Assembly: GCA_026225475.1 (NCBI GenBank)
Contig: JAMFSU010000019.1
Coordinates: forward strand, 1 to 64,000
DNA: 64,000 nucleotides
Direction of reading: 5' to 3'
DNA from: Duganella sp.
GTDB lineage: Bacteria; Pseudomonadota; Gammaproteobacteria; Burkholderiales; Burkholderiaceae_D
Under the pieces are notes generated by a model. It was not told where the DNA came from. It saw nothing but the letters and a program-made list of their open reading frames with translations, and did not search any database. This document shows, one piece after another, positions 38,325 to 47,726 of this stretch. A program made the position numbers and the translations under genes. Positions within the stretch are counted from its first letter, which is position 1. Each line of letters opens with the position of its first letter.

Positions 38325-40283
38325 ATGACAGAGTTCAAAAACACCGAGCATGAACTAAGACTGTTCCGGCTGCGCTTGCTCGCCGTTGTCATCCTGGTAC
38401 TGGTCTGCTTTAGTCTGCTGGTGTCGCGGTTTATCTGGCTGCAGATCGTGCGCCATGACGCCTATGCCGCCCAGGCCGAGGAAAATCGCATTTCAGTGGT
38501 GCCAATTGTGCCTAACCGTGGCTTGATCATGGACCGCAATGGCGTAGTGCTGGCGCGCAATTATTCCGCCTATACGCTAGAAATCACGCCATCGAAGATC
38601 ACTGGCAGCCTCGACGATCTGGTGGACGAATTGAGCACGCTGGTTGAAATCCAGCCCAAGGACCGGCGTCGTTTCCGCAAGTTGCTGGAAGAGTCGAAGA
38701 ACTTCGAAAGCCTACCGATCCGTACCCGTCTCACCGATGAAGAAGTCGCCAAGTTCACGGCGCAGCGTTACCGCTTCCCCGGTGTCGATATCCAGGCGCG
38801 CTTGTTCCGGCAATATCCGTTTGGCAAGACCGCCGCCCACGTGATTGGTTACATCGGCCGTATCAGCCAGCGCGATGCCGACCGTATTTCCGACTCCGAC
38901 GACGAAGCCAATTACAACGGCACCGATTACATTGGCAAGGAAGGCCTGGAAAAGAGTTACGAAACCCAGTTGCACGGCACCACCGGGTACGAAGAAGTGG
39001 AAATCTCGGCTGGCGGTCGCGCTGTGCGTACCTTGTCGCGCACACCCGCCAGTCCGGGCCAGAACCTGATTCTGTCGATCGATATCGAGCTGCAAAAAGT
39101 CATCGAAGAAGCGTTTGGCGACCGCAAGGGGGCGTTGGTGGCGATCGATCCCTCGACCGGCGACATCCTGGCCTACGTGTCGCAACCGTCGTTCGATCCC
39201 AATGTATTCGTCGAGGGCATCGATCAGCAGACCTGGGATGAACTCAATAATTCACCCGACCGGCCTCTGGTGAACCGACCTTTGTCCGGCACCTATCCGC
39301 CCGGCTCGACCTACAAGCCATTCATGGCACTGGCAGCGTTGGAGCTGGGCAAGCGTCGCACCACCGATTCGATTCGCGACCCCGGCTTCTTCTGGCTCGG
39401 CAATCACAAATTCCGCGATGACAAGGAAGGTGGCCATGGCGTGGTCGACATGTACCGCTCCATCGTGGTCTCGTGCGACACCTATTACTACATGCTGGCC
39501 AATGACCTTGGCGTCGATGCCATCCACGATTTCATGAAGCCGTTCGGTTTTGGCCAGATCACCGGCATTGATCTGGAGCACGAACGCAAGGGCTTGCTGC
39601 CATCGACAGCCTGGAAGAGCAGTGCCTATAGCAAGCCGGAACAGCGCAAGTGGTATGCCGGCGAAACCATTTCGCTGGGTATCGGGCAGGGCTACAATGC
39701 CTTCACGCCGATCCAGATGGCGCATGCCGTGGCCACGCTGGCCAATAACGGCATCGTGATGAAGCCGCATCTGGTCAAGATGATCGAAGATGGTGTCACG
39801 CACAATCGCACCGTGACAGTACAGAAGGAAAGCTACCGAATTCCCTTGAAGCAGGAAAACATCGACTTCATCAAGCAAGCCATGGTCGGTGTCAACAAGG
39901 AAGGTACCGGCGCGCGCGCGTTTGCCGGCGCTGAATACGTTTCCGCCGGCAAGAGTGGCACCGCGCAGGTGGTGTCGATCAAGAAGAATGAGAAATACGA
40001 CGCCAAGCGTCTGGCCACCCATTTGCTCGACAATGCGTTGTTTACCGCCTTCGCGCCGGCCGACAAGCCGCGCATTGCGCTGGCAGTGATCGTCGAAAAC
40101 GGCGGCTGGGGTGCTGAGGCTGCGGCGCCGCTGGCACGCAAGGCGCTTGATTATTATCTGTTGGGCAAGCGTCCTGGTGACAAACCTGGAAAACCTGGTA
40201 GCAAGGCCGATGAGGCTAGTGCCGATGCCGCCGCTGATGTGCCCCCGGCCACCGATGCAGTTGGCAATGATATCCGAGACTAG
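38325..40283 (+). CDS. mrdA: Penicillin-binding protein 2 (peptidoglycan transpeptidase)
   Basis: A 652-residue class B PBP that crosslinks peptidoglycan during elongation. It has one N-terminal membrane anchor (LLAVVILVLVCFSLLVSRFI, residues 16-35), a dimerisation domain, and a transpeptidase domain. The active-site motif is STYK in PPGSTYKPF near residue 330; the SxN position reads SCD in IVVSCDTYYY, and the third motif is KSGT in AGKSGTAQV. The last 40 residues are Pro/Ala/Asp-rich. It lies 6 bases before rodA. Confidence 0.96.
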   Translation: MTEFKNTEHELRLFRLRLLAVVILVLVCFSLLVSRFIWLQIVRHDAYAAQAEENRISVVPIVPNRGLIMDRNGVVLARNYSAYTLEITPSKITGSLDDLVDELSTLVEIQPKDRRRFRKLLEESKNFESLPIRTRLTDEEVAKFTAQRYRFPGVDIQARLFRQYPFGKTAAHVIGYIGRISQRDADRISDSDDEANYNGTDYIGKEGLEKSYETQLHGTTGYEEVEISAGGRAVRTLSRTPASPGQNLILSIDIELQKVIEEAFGDRKGALVAIDPSTGDILAYVSQPSFDPNVFVEGIDQQTWDELNNSPDRPLVNRPLSGTYPPGSTYKPFMALAALELGKRRTTDSIRDPGFFWLGNHKFRDDKEGGHGVVDMYRSIVVSCDTYYYMLANDLGVDAIHDFMKPFGFGQITGIDLEHERKGLLPSTAWKSSAYSKPEQRKWYAGETISLGIGQGYNAFTPIQMAHAVATLANNGIVMKPHLVKMIEDGVTHNRTVTVQKESYRIPLKQENIDFIKQAMVGVNKEGTGARAFAGAEYVSAGKSGTAQVVSIKKNEKYDAKRLATHLLDNALFTAFAPADKPRIALAVIVENGGWGAEAAAPLARKALDYYLLGKRPGDKPGKPGSKADEASADAAADVPPATDAVGNDIRD

Positions 40284-40289
40284 ACGCCC

Positions 40290-41399
40290 ATGAGCCTGCA
40301 CCGACCGCCCTTGTGGCAAATCATCAAACCGCATCTGGCGGTGTTCGACGGCGCGCTGTCCTTGATCATTTTTTTGATCATGTCGGTCGGCATCGTTACG
40401 CTGTATTCGGCGGGAATGAACTTCCCCGGCCGCGTCGAAGACCAGTTGCGTAATATTCTGGTGGCCTTCATCGTCATGTGGATCGCCGCCAATGTTTCGC
40501 CGCAGACCTTGCTGCGCTTTGCTGTGCCAATCTATACCATCGGTGTGGCCCTGCTGATTGCCGTGGCGCTGTTCGGCATCGTCAAGAAGGGCTCACGGCG
40601 CTGGCTCAATATCGGCATGGTGGTGCAACCATCTGAAATCATGAAGATCGCCATGCCCTTGATGCTGGCCTGGTATTTCCAGAAACGCGAAGGCATGATT
40701 CGCTGGCATGTATTCCTGATCGCTGCCGTACTGCTGGCGGTGCCGGTTGGCCTGATCGTACGCCAGCCCGACCTGGGTACCGGTCTGCTGGTGCTGGCGG
40801 CGGGGTTTTACGTGATTTTCTTTGCCGGTCTGTCCTGGAAGGTGCTGACCGGTTTGTTTTTCGCCGGCGCGGCCAGTCTGCCGGTGTTGTGGTCGTTCAT
40901 GCATGATTACCAGCGCCAGCGCGTGATGATGTTGATCGACCCGACGTCCGATCCGCTGGGCAAGGGGTTTCACATCATCCAGTCGACGATTGCCATCGGC
41001 TCCGGCGGCATTACCGGCAAAGGCTGGCTGATGGGCACCCAGACCCATCTAGAATTCATTCCTGAACGGACCACCGATTTCATCTTCTCGGTCTATTCAG
41101 AAGAATTCGGGCTGATCGGCAATCTGATCCTGGTCTCACTCTATATTTTGTTGATTGGTCGCGGGTTGATGATTACCGCTAATGCGCCGACCTTGTTTAC
41201 GCGCCTGCTGGGTGGTGCGGTGACGATGATTTTCTTCACCTATGCGTTCGTCAACATGGGCATGGTCAGCGGCATCATTCCAGTAGTCGGGGTGCCTTTG
41301 CCATTCATGAGTTATGGCGGCACAGCGCTGGTCACGCTCGGTCTAGGTGCAGGCATTTTGATGAGTATTCAGCGCCATCGCAAGCTAGTGCAGACCTGA
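40290..41399 (+). CDS. rodA: Peptidoglycan glycosyltransferase RodA
   Basis: A 369-residue SEDS-family polymerase that extends glycan strands with PBP2. Ten or so membrane helices can be counted. Family signatures are IRQPDLGTGLLVLAAGFYVIFFAG near residues 153-176, ERTTDFIFSVYSEEFGLIG near 261-279, and VPLPFMSYGGTALVTLGLGAG near 339-359. It completes the mreBCD-mrdA-rodA set. Confidence 0.96.
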   Translation: MSLHRPPLWQIIKPHLAVFDGALSLIIFLIMSVGIVTLYSAGMNFPGRVEDQLRNILVAFIVMWIAANVSPQTLLRFAVPIYTIGVALLIAVALFGIVKKGSRRWLNIGMVVQPSEIMKIAMPLMLAWYFQKREGMIRWHVFLIAAVLLAVPVGLIVRQPDLGTGLLVLAAGFYVIFFAGLSWKVLTGLFFAGAASLPVLWSFMHDYQRQRVMMLIDPTSDPLGKGFHIIQSTIAIGSGGITGKGWLMGTQTHLEFIPERTTDFIFSVYSEEFGLIGNLILVSLYILLIGRGLMITANAPTLFTRLLGGAVTMIFFTYAFVNMGMVSGIIPVVGVPLPFMSYGGTALVTLGLGAGILMSIQRHRKLVQT

Positions 41400-41485
41400 T
41401 TTTCAGTTCTATACAGGCGACTTTGGTATCGTTGCGGTTTCTTGATGAATCCGCAGAACAAGACATGTATTCCGGAAAAGCAACC

Positions 41486-42586
41486 ATGCGCGCATTTTCA
41501 GCCATCTCCGTGACTTCAGTCACTCCCAAGCAACGCCTGCTGCGTTGCTTGGCCATTCTGGCACCGCTGGCCCTGGCCGCTTGCAGCAGTACGCCTCAAC
41601 TTACTACGCCGGCCGCGACAGCTACCGCTACTGCCAGCGCGCCAGCACGGTCCGCCAATGGCAAGCCGTTGCCGACGCTGCCGCCTGCCGGCTCCGGTCG
41701 CGGCGGTTACTACAAGGATGACGGCCCTGGCGAAAAACCGCCGGAAGGCCTGCTGGACACGCCCGATGCCGATCCTCGCGTGGAACCGTTTTCCAAGGCC
41801 GCCAGCCGTCCATATGTCGTGTTCGGAAAGACCTATACACCGATCAATGATGATCGTCCGTTCAAGCAGCGCGGCATTGGTAGCTGGTATGGCAAGAAAT
41901 TTCATGCCCAAAAGACTTCCTCCGGTGAGCTCTACGATATGTACAAGATGACCGCCGCGCATCCGACGCTGCCGATTCCTTCATATGCCCGCGTAACCAA
42001 TCTCAAGACTGGTGCCCAGGTCATCGTGCGTATCAATGATCGCGGCCCCTTCCATTCGAACCGCATCATCGATTTGTCGTATACCGCGGCGTTGAAGCTG
42101 GGTTATCTGTCATCCGGTAGCAGCGAACTGGAAGTCGAACGTCTGTTGCCAGACGAAATCGCCCGCATGGCCGAAAACAAACGCAACGGTATCGCCAATA
42201 CGCCGGCGCTGGCAGCAGTCTCCGCACCCGCTGCGGAACCGGTCACGGTCGGATCAGTGGAGCCGCAGGGCCAGATCGTGCCAGTGTCGATGGCCAGTGC
42301 GCCCGCCGCTTCCGGTATCAGTACCGGCGCTGGCAATGCCGCCGTTGCACCGGTTGCCGGTTTCTATCTGCAGTTTGGCGCTTATGCGCAGGAAGCCAAT
42401 GCACGCGCAGCGCGCGACCGGCTGATGCAAAGCCTCAATGGCGCGGTAGAAAAAATGGATGCGATCGTCGTCAACGGACTCTATCGTTTGTTTGCCGGTC
42501 CCTATGCCAGCCGCGCAGCAGCGCAGGATGCGGCGCAACTGATCCGTCAGCGTGGCAATGTCACGCCGTTTATTGTCGAGCGTTAA
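41486..42586 (+). CDS. rlpA: RlpA-type septal ring lytic transglycosylase lipoprotein
   Basis: A 366-residue outer-membrane lipoprotein that cuts naked glycan strands. The lipobox LALAAC is at the end of the signal. The double-psi beta-barrel runs from [18 protein letters not shown] to [21 protein letters not shown]-terminal SPOR domain ([20 protein letters not shown] to the end) binds peptidoglycan without stem peptides. The Ala/Pro-rich spacers are of low complexity. The ATG at 41486 gives the best signal peptide; in-frame starts at 41423 and 41465 are possible. Confidence 0.93.
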   Translation: MRAFSAISVTSVTPKQRLLRCLAILAPLALAACSSTPQLTTPAATATATASAPARSANGKPLPTLPPAGSGRGGYYKDDGPGEKPPEGLLDTPDADPRVEPFSKAASRPYVVFGKTYTPINDDRPFKQRGIGSWYGKKFHAQKTSSGELYDMYKMTAAHPTLPIPSYARVTNLKTGAQVIVRINDRGPFHSNRIIDLSYTAALKLGYLSSGSSELEVERLLPDEIARMAENKRNGIANTPALAAVSAPAAEPVTVGSVEPQGQIVPVSMASAPAASGISTGAGNAAVAPVAGFYLQFGAYAQEANARAARDRLMQSLNGAVEKMDAIVVNGLYRLFAGPYASRAAAQDAAQLIRQRGNVTPFIVER

Positions 42587-42611
42587 ACACGCCGTATTGC
42601 GAAAGCAACTT

Positions 42612-42944
42612 ATGCATCCTTATTTGTCACTAGGCATTGCGATTGTCTCTGAAGTCATCGCCACCTCGGCACTGCGTGCCGCCGACGGCTTCACCAAGCT
42701 GGTACCTTCGGTGGTAGTCGTGATCGGCTACGCGCTGGCGTTCCTGTTTTTGTCGATCACGCTCAAGTCGATACCGGTCGGCATTACCTATGCAATCTGG
42801 TCAGGTCTGGGGGTGGTGCTGATTTCCGTGGTGGCGTATTTTCTCTACGGGCAGACCCTTGATTTACCGGCATTGCTGGGCATGGCGTTGATTCTGGCCG
42901 GTGTGCTGGTGTTGAATCTGTTTTCCAAATCGACCGTGCACTAA
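42612..42944 (+). CDS. emrE: Small multidrug resistance transporter (EmrE type)
   Basis: A 110-residue, four-helix SMR exporter that swaps protons for cationic drugs. The sequence follows EmrE closely: [19 protein letters not shown] with the essential Glu at residue 14, [19 protein letters not shown] in helix 3, and [20 protein letters not shown] in helix 4. The ATG at 42612 aligns with EmrE; the frame is open 60 bases upstream. It follows rlpA by 25 bases and ends 4 bases before the convergent rsmI. Confidence 0.93.
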   Translation: MHPYLSLGIAIVSEVIATSALRAADGFTKLVPSVVVVIGYALAFLFLSITLKSIPVGITYAIWSGLGVVLISVVAYFLYGQTLDLPALLGMALILAGVLVLNLFSKSTVH

Positions 42945-42948
42945 GGGT

Positions 42949-43869
42949 TCATGTAGCACTGTCCTTGATCTGCAAAGCGCGCTCATAGAGCGCGTTTTTC
43001 TTTTGTCCGGTGATTTGCGCGGTCAGCGCGGCCGCCTGTTTGACCGGTAATTCCGCCAGCAGAATTTGCAGGATCCGTTCTGCATCTGCATCAGTGGCGG
43101 CATCCTCATTACTCGGCGCACCCTCGATCAAAATCGCAAACTCGCCGCGCTGGCGATTGGCATCGGCGGCTAGCCAGCCCGGTGCATCAGCGAGCGCACA
43201 GCGGTGTATCGTTTCGAACAGCTTGGTCAATTCGCGCGCCAATACAATCTGGCGCGTCGGACCAAACACCTGCAGCAATGCATCGATGGTTTCAACGATG
43301 CGATGTGGTGCTTCATAAAACACCAGCGTGGCAGCTTCCTGCATCAGTTTTTGCAGTGCCAGCTCACGTTGTTTGGACTTGCTTGGCAGAAAGCCGATGA
43401 ACTGGAAGCGGTCATTGAGCAAACCGCTGGCCGACAAGGCCGTCACCACCGCCGACGGACCTGGCAATGGCACCACCGTCAGGCCGGCCGCACGCACGGC
43501 ATCGACGATGCGGGCACCGGGATCGGATACGGCCGGCGTACCGGCATCCGATACCAGCGCAATGCGTTGTCCCTGTTGCAGACGCGCGATGATTTTATCG
43601 GCGGCTTCGCGCTCATTGTGCTCATGCGCGGCAAGCAAGGTCTGGCTGATACCGTAGCGTTGCAGCAGGTGACTGGTATTGCGGGTATCCTCACAGGCAA
43701 CTGCGTCGGCGATAGTCAACAGATGCAGCGCGCGCAGACTGATGTCGCAAACATTTCCGATGGGAGTGGCCACCACATATAATGCCGACTCAGGATAGCT
43801 TTGCTGTCCCGCCTCCGTGAAAATGGAGGCGGTGGCGGATGGGCTGGAAACGGGGATAGCTGAACTCAT
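42949..43869 (-). CDS. rsmI: 16S rRNA (cytidine-1402-2'-O)-methyltransferase RsmI
   Basis: A 306-residue SAM-dependent enzyme that methylates C1402 in the ribosomal decoding site. LYVVATPIGNVCDISLRAL, ACEDTRNTSHLL, VSDAGTPAVSDPG and PLPGPSAVVTALSASGL are all RsmI signatures. The start is uncertain: ATG at 43869 was chosen, with another at 43881, and both overlap the divergent lpoA start. The C-terminal KKNALYERAL is conserved and contains an emrE terminator on the other strand. Confidence 0.93.
   Translation of the reverse strand: MSSAIPVSSPSATASIFTEAGQQSYPESALYVVATPIGNVCDISLRALHLLTIADAVACEDTRNTSHLLQRYGISQTLLAAHEHNEREAADKIIARLQQGQRIALVSDAGTPAVSDPGARIVDAVRAAGLTVVPLPGPSAVVTALSASGLLNDRFQFIGFLPSKSKQRELALQKLMQEAATLVFYEAPHRIVETIDALLQVFGPTRQIVLARELTKLFETIHRCALADAPGWLAADANRQRGEFAILIEGAPSNEDAATDADAERILQILLAELPVKQAAALTAQITGQKKNALYERALQIKDSAT
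42976..43004 (+). terminator. emrE terminator inside the rsmI 3' end
   Basis: CGCGCTC and GAGCGCG form a 7-bp stem with a 3-nt loop, followed by TTTTTCTTTT on the plus strand. It lies about 35 bases after the emrE stop codon and within the last codons of rsmI. Confidence 0.75.
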
Positions 43870-43879
43870 GGAGAGAATC

Positions 43880-45130
43880 ATGTTGGGAAAAGGGGCGAAA
43901 ACCGTGTTGCGATTCGTAATGATGAGCGCAATGTTAAGCGCGATGATGAGCGGATTGTGCGCCTCCGCACAGCCAATTACAACCGTCACCGATCCTGCTG
44001 TCCCGGCCGCCGGCGTCGATAGTGCGCCGCCGGCTCATGTGGCGCTGCTGCTGCCGCTGCAGTCCAGCCTCTTCGGCGCAGCTGCCGAAGCCGTACGTAC
44101 CGGCTTTTTGACGGCATTTGCGCGCAAGCACAGCAACCTGAACGTCACTGTCATCGAATCTGGCGACGCAGTGCCCGATATGGTAGCCGCCTATCGTGAT
44201 GCCGCCGCCCATTACGACATCATCGTCGGCCCCTTGTCGCGCAGCGCCGTCGCTGCACTGGTGCAGTCGGCCAGTGTCACCAAGCCGACCATTGCACTGG
44301 CCCAGCCCGATCTGCCGGATAGCAGCCAGCAGCGCTTGCCGCCTTTGATGTTGATGATGGGTTTGTCGATCGAGGACGAAGCGCGCCAGGTGGCGGCCTG
44401 GGTTGAGGGCGAAAAAAAACCCGGCAAGATCTTTGCGCTTTCCACCAATATAGCCTGGCAGCGTCGTGCGGCCAAGGCCTTTGCCGGCGAAGCCAGGCAT
44501 ATTGGTCTGGTGGTCGATGAACTCGAAGTAAGCATGAGCAACAATGTCTTGAGCGCCAGCGGACTGGCACAACTGAGCCAGCGCATTCGGGCCGAAAAGC
44601 CGGCGTTGGTGTTTGTCGCGCTCGATGCCAGCCAGACTACGCAATTACGCAGCGCGGTGGGCGCCGAGGTACCGTTGTATGGAACATCGCAACTCAACTC
44701 TCTGACCTTGTCCGCAGCCAGCAAACTGGCTGCGATGCCGGCAGTTGTCGAGGGCAGCACCGGCGACGGCACCAACACCAACACCAGCGCCAACACTAGC
44801 ACCAGTGTGCTGCCACGCCGCCCGGAACTCGATGGCGTGCGACTGCTCGATTTGCCATGGCAATTGCAGGGAACGCATCCCGGTGTGCAGGCTTATCCGC
44901 GCTCGGTGACTGACTATGCCAATGCCGACATGGAGCGCTTGTATGCGCTCGGCATCGATGCGTTTCAGGTAGCCGACGAACTGGCCATGCAGCACACCAG
45001 TTTCGACCTCGATGGCGTGACCGGCCAGCTTAGCGTCAACATGACGCCAACCGTCACCTACTTCCAACGGCGCGCAACCCAGGCCGTCTATCAGGGGGGC
45101 ATTGTGATTCCGCTGATCGATCAGCGCTGA
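43880..45130 (+). CDS. lpoA: LpoA/LppC-like penicillin-binding protein activator
   Basis: A 416-residue secreted protein with the periplasmic-binding fold of the LpoA C-terminal domain (VALLLPLQSSLFGAAAEAVRTGF near residues 56-78; PRRPELDGVRLLDLPWQL near 313-330). LpoA activates PBP1A in E. coli, but that protein has 678 residues and an N-terminal TPR domain that is missing here. The signal ends LCASAQP, and the Cys context (MSGLC) is not a standard lipobox, so soluble export is possible. GGAGAGA lies 3 bases before the ATG. Its position beside rsmI and yraN supports the name. Confidence 0.85.
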   Translation: MLGKGAKTVLRFVMMSAMLSAMMSGLCASAQPITTVTDPAVPAAGVDSAPPAHVALLLPLQSSLFGAAAEAVRTGFLTAFARKHSNLNVTVIESGDAVPDMVAAYRDAAAHYDIIVGPLSRSAVAALVQSASVTKPTIALAQPDLPDSSQQRLPPLMLMMGLSIEDEARQVAAWVEGEKKPGKIFALSTNIAWQRRAAKAFAGEARHIGLVVDELEVSMSNNVLSASGLAQLSQRIRAEKPALVFVALDASQTTQLRSAVGAEVPLYGTSQLNSLTLSAASKLAAMPAVVEGSTGDGTNTNTSANTSTSVLPRRPELDGVRLLDLPWQLQGTHPGVQAYPRSVTDYANADMERLYALGIDAFQVADELAMQHTSFDLDGVTGQLSVNMTPTVTYFQRRATQAVYQGGIVIPLIDQR

Positions 45131-45137
45131 GTCCGGC

Positions 45138-45530
45138 GTGACGATCTGGCAGCGTCTGCGCGGCAATCTGGCTAAACCGCGCACCAGCAAGCAAGTCAGC
45201 GGCGACGCCGCCGAAGCTGCTGCGCTGACCTATTTGCAGCAGCAGGGTTTGGTGCCAGTCGAACGCAACTTCCGCTGCCGCGGCGGTGAAATCGATCTCA
45301 TCATGCAAGAACGCGACACGCTGGTGTTCGTCGAAGTACGTCAGCGCAGCAGTGACAGTCATGGCGGCGCGCTGGCCAGCGTCACACGGGCGAAACAAAA
45401 ACGCCTGATCCTGGCGGCACAGGTATTTCTCCAGCGCTATCGTCAGCCGCCAGCCTGCCGCTTCGATGTTATCGGCTACGACGGCGAACGCATGTGCTGG
45501 CTGAAAAATGCCATCGATGCCGGCGAGTAA
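45138..45530 (+). CDS. yraN: YraN family (UPF0102) nuclease-fold protein
   Basis: This 130-residue protein has the UPF0102 core: GDAAEAAALTYLQQQGL, RNFRCRGGEIDLIMQE with the Glu-Ile-Asp site, and LVFVEVRQRSS. The fold is that of Holliday-junction resolvases and restriction nucleases, but no activity is established. The start is GTG at 45138, 7 bases after lpoA, implying co-transcription. Confidence 0.92.
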   Translation: MTIWQRLRGNLAKPRTSKQVSGDAAEAAALTYLQQQGLVPVERNFRCRGGEIDLIMQERDTLVFVEVRQRSSDSHGGALASVTRAKQKRLILAAQVFLQRYRQPPACRFDVIGYDGERMCWLKNAIDAGE

Positions 45531-45641
45531 TCAGTTTGAAGCCAATCTTTGGCGGGAACGCTGGTGCAACTACACTATAATTGGCCTGCCTTATCCAGGT
45601 GGCGCAGGTGGCCGACCTGTCTCGTTAAATAAATTTGCTCC

Positions 45642-46238
45642 ATGAATAATCAACGTATCGTTTCGCATTTTCAAGAAAGCGCTGAACTCAATGTGCATGC
45701 CGCTGCAGTGCTGGCGCAGCCGATTGAGCAAGCGATTGAACTTATGTTTACAGCGCTGTCGAATGGCAACAAGATTCTTGCCTGCGGCAACGGTGGTTCG
45801 GCAGCAGTTTGCCAACATTTTGCCGCGCAACTGGTGGGCCGTTTCGAGCGTGAGCGTCTACCACTACCGGTGCTGGCGCTGACTACCGACACCTCAATCC
45901 TGACGGCCGTCGGCAACGACTACAGCCATCAGGAAATTTTCTCCAAGCAGGTGCAGGCCTTCGGCCAGGCTGGCGATATCTTGTTGGCATTTTCGCCTTC
46001 GGGAAATTGCGCCAACGTGCTGGCGGCAATCGAAGTGGCGCAGGAACGTGATATGGGAGTGGTGGCGCTGACCGGTAACAATGGTGGCGCCATTGGCAAG
46101 AAACTGAGCGACGCCGATGTGCATATCTGCGTACCGCATGATCGCAATGCGCGTATTCAGGAAGTACATCTGGTGACTTTGCATTGTATTTGCGACGGTA
46201 TCGACGTTGCTTTATTTGGAGGTGATGTGTATGAATGA
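45642..46238 (+). CDS. diaA: SIS-domain protein DiaA (GmhA-like)
   Basis: A 198-residue sugar-isomerase-fold protein. DiaA tetramers bind DnaA and promote timely replication initiation; close paralogues isomerise sedoheptulose-7-phosphate. Visible are ACGNGGSAAVCQHFAAQLVGRF near residues 47-68 and LAFSPSGNCANVLAAIE near 107-123. GmhA usually has SAADAQHF and STSGNS, so the divergent bases fit a non-enzymatic DiaA better. The location between yraN and dolP is the E. coli order. It overlaps dolP by 8 bases. Confidence 0.85.
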   Translation: MNNQRIVSHFQESAELNVHAAAVLAQPIEQAIELMFTALSNGNKILACGNGGSAAVCQHFAAQLVGRFERERLPLPVLALTTDTSILTAVGNDYSHQEIFSKQVQAFGQAGDILLAFSPSGNCANVLAAIEVAQERDMGVVALTGNNGGAIGKKLSDADVHICVPHDRNARIQEVHLVTLHCICDGIDVALFGGDVYE

Positions 46239-46899
46239 TGTCAAGGCAGGCTGGATCAAACCGAACTTGCGCAAGTGGCAACGTCCGTTGGCGGCAGTCG
46301 CCCTGTGCGGCATGCTGGCAATCAGTTTGCAGGGATGTTTCGGCATCCTCGCAGGGGGCCTGCTGGCAGGTACGTTCGCCGCCACCGACCGCCGCACACT
46401 CGGTGCGCAGACCGAAGACAAGACCATTGTCGTCAAAGGTGAAGCAAACATTCCGGGTGCGGTACCACCGGGTTCGCATGTCAATGTGACCAGCTTCAAC
46501 CGCAAGGTATTGCTCAGCGGCGAAGTACCTGACGAAGCAGCCAAGGCTGCCGCCGAACGTGAAATTCGCAGCCTGTCAGGAGTCGAAGGCGTGTTCAACG
46601 AACTGGCCATTTCCGGCTCGTCGAGTTTCTCGTCGCGCTCCGGCGATGGCATTGTGACCAGCAAGGTGTTGGCCAGTCTGGTCGATGCCAAGGACTTGTA
46701 CGCCAACGCCTTCAAGATCACAACCGAACGCGGCATTGTCTATATGATGGGGCGCGTCACAGAACGCGAAGGCAAGCGTGGTGCCGATATTGCCGCTGGC
46801 GTCAGCGGCGTGCAAAAGGTGGTGACGCTGTACGAATACATCACCGAAGACGAACTGAAGCAATACATCAAACAGCCGCCGGCAGATCCGGCCAAGTAA
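46231..46899 (+). CDS. dolP: BON-domain outer-membrane lipoprotein DolP
   Basis: A 222-residue lipoprotein with lipobox LQGC near residue 35 and two BON domains: about 65-130 (VNVTSFNRKVLLSGEVPDEAAKAAAE) and 145-210 (FKITTERGIVYMMGRVTEREG). DolP helps keep the outer membrane intact and supports BamA. The ATG at 46231 was chosen because GGAGGTG ends 6 bases upstream; it starts inside the end of diaA. A terminator follows. Confidence 0.92.
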   Translation: MNDVKAGWIKPNLRKWQRPLAAVALCGMLAISLQGCFGILAGGLLAGTFAATDRRTLGAQTEDKTIVVKGEANIPGAVPPGSHVNVTSFNRKVLLSGEVPDEAAKAAAEREIRSLSGVEGVFNELAISGSSSFSSRSGDGIVTSKVLASLVDAKDLYANAFKITTERGIVYMMGRVTEREGKRGADIAAGVSGVQKVVTLYEYITEDELKQYIKQPPADPAK

Positions 46900-46913
46900 G
46901 ACGCTATTGCGCC

Positions 46914-46948
46914 AAACCGCCGCTGTCGCTGACACCGGCGGTTTTTTT
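46914..46948 (+). terminator. Terminator of the lpoA-dolP operon
   Basis: AAACCGCCG and CGGCGGTTT form a 9-bp stem around 13 nt, followed by further T residues. Confidence 0.88.
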
Positions 46949-47114
46949 GCGCCATCCGTCTGGGTAAGCTTGCCCATCGCGGCGGCACCGGCAGGAAGCG
47001 GTACAGGCGGCTATAATGCAGCCATCGTCCTTGTTGGACGCTAGTGCGCCTGCGCTGTTGTTGTTTTTATGGCATGCACGTCTGACGACAGCCAGCATTC
47101 ACACCAGGAAAGAT

Positions 47115-47648
47115 ATGGAAGCCCAAAACGCCACCCCTGCAGCTCCCCGCAAGCGCCTGGCCCTCAAAGTCGCCGGCCTTGCAGTCGTCGCGGCTGCCGC
47201 CTTGTTCGGCTATACCTCGCTGTCGGCGCACAATACGGCACCTGATGTCACCTTTGTACGTCTCGATGGCCAAAAGGTTGCGCTCAAGGATTTGCGCGGC
47301 AAGGTAGTGATGGTCAACTTCTGGGCCACCAGTTGCACCACCTGTGTCGGTGAAATGCCGAAAATGATTTCGACCTTTAACAAGTATCAGGCGCAAGGTC
47401 TGGACTTCATCGCCGTGGCGATGAGCTATGACCCGCCCAACTATGTGATCAACTACACCGAAACCCGCAAGCTGCCATTCCAGGTTGCGCTCGATCCCAA
47501 CGATACGCTGTCCAAGGCCTTTGGCGACGTCAAGCTGACACCGACAACCTTCGTCATTGGCAAGGATGGCAGCATATTGAAGCGCTATGTCGGCGAGCCA
47601 TCGTTTGACGAATTGCACCAGTTGCTGGAAAAGGCGCTGGCTGCTTGA
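47115..47648 (+). CDS. TlpA/ResA-type membrane-anchored thioredoxin
   Basis: A 177-residue protein with one N-terminal membrane anchor (KVAGLAVVAAAALFGYTSL, about 16-34) and a periplasmic thioredoxin fold. The redox pair is CTTC in NFWATSCTTCVGEMP, and the cis-proline motif is TPTTFVIGKDG. Such proteins reduce disulfides in apocytochromes or other periplasmic targets; no partner is adjacent. The ATG at 47115 has GGAAAGAT upstream. The frame is open further up, but without coding character. Confidence 0.9.
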   Translation: MEAQNATPAAPRKRLALKVAGLAVVAAAALFGYTSLSAHNTAPDVTFVRLDGQKVALKDLRGKVVMVNFWATSCTTCVGEMPKMISTFNKYQAQGLDFIAVAMSYDPPNYVINYTETRKLPFQVALDPNDTLSKAFGDVKLTPTTFVIGKDGSILKRYVGEPSFDELHQLLEKALAA

Positions 47649-47663
47649 TGCGCGTGCGTTGAT

Positions 47664-47706
47664 CCAAAACAAAACGCCGGCAGATGATGCCGGCGTTTTG
47701 TTTTGG
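47664..47706. terminator. Bidirectional terminator between tlpA-type gene and mcp
   Basis: A 19-bp perfect stem has its arms at 47664-47682 and 47688-47706 and encloses GATGA. T-rich ends on both strands serve the two convergent genes. Confidence 0.93.
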
Positions 47707-47726
47707 ATGGACTCTTTGTTGCGGCG

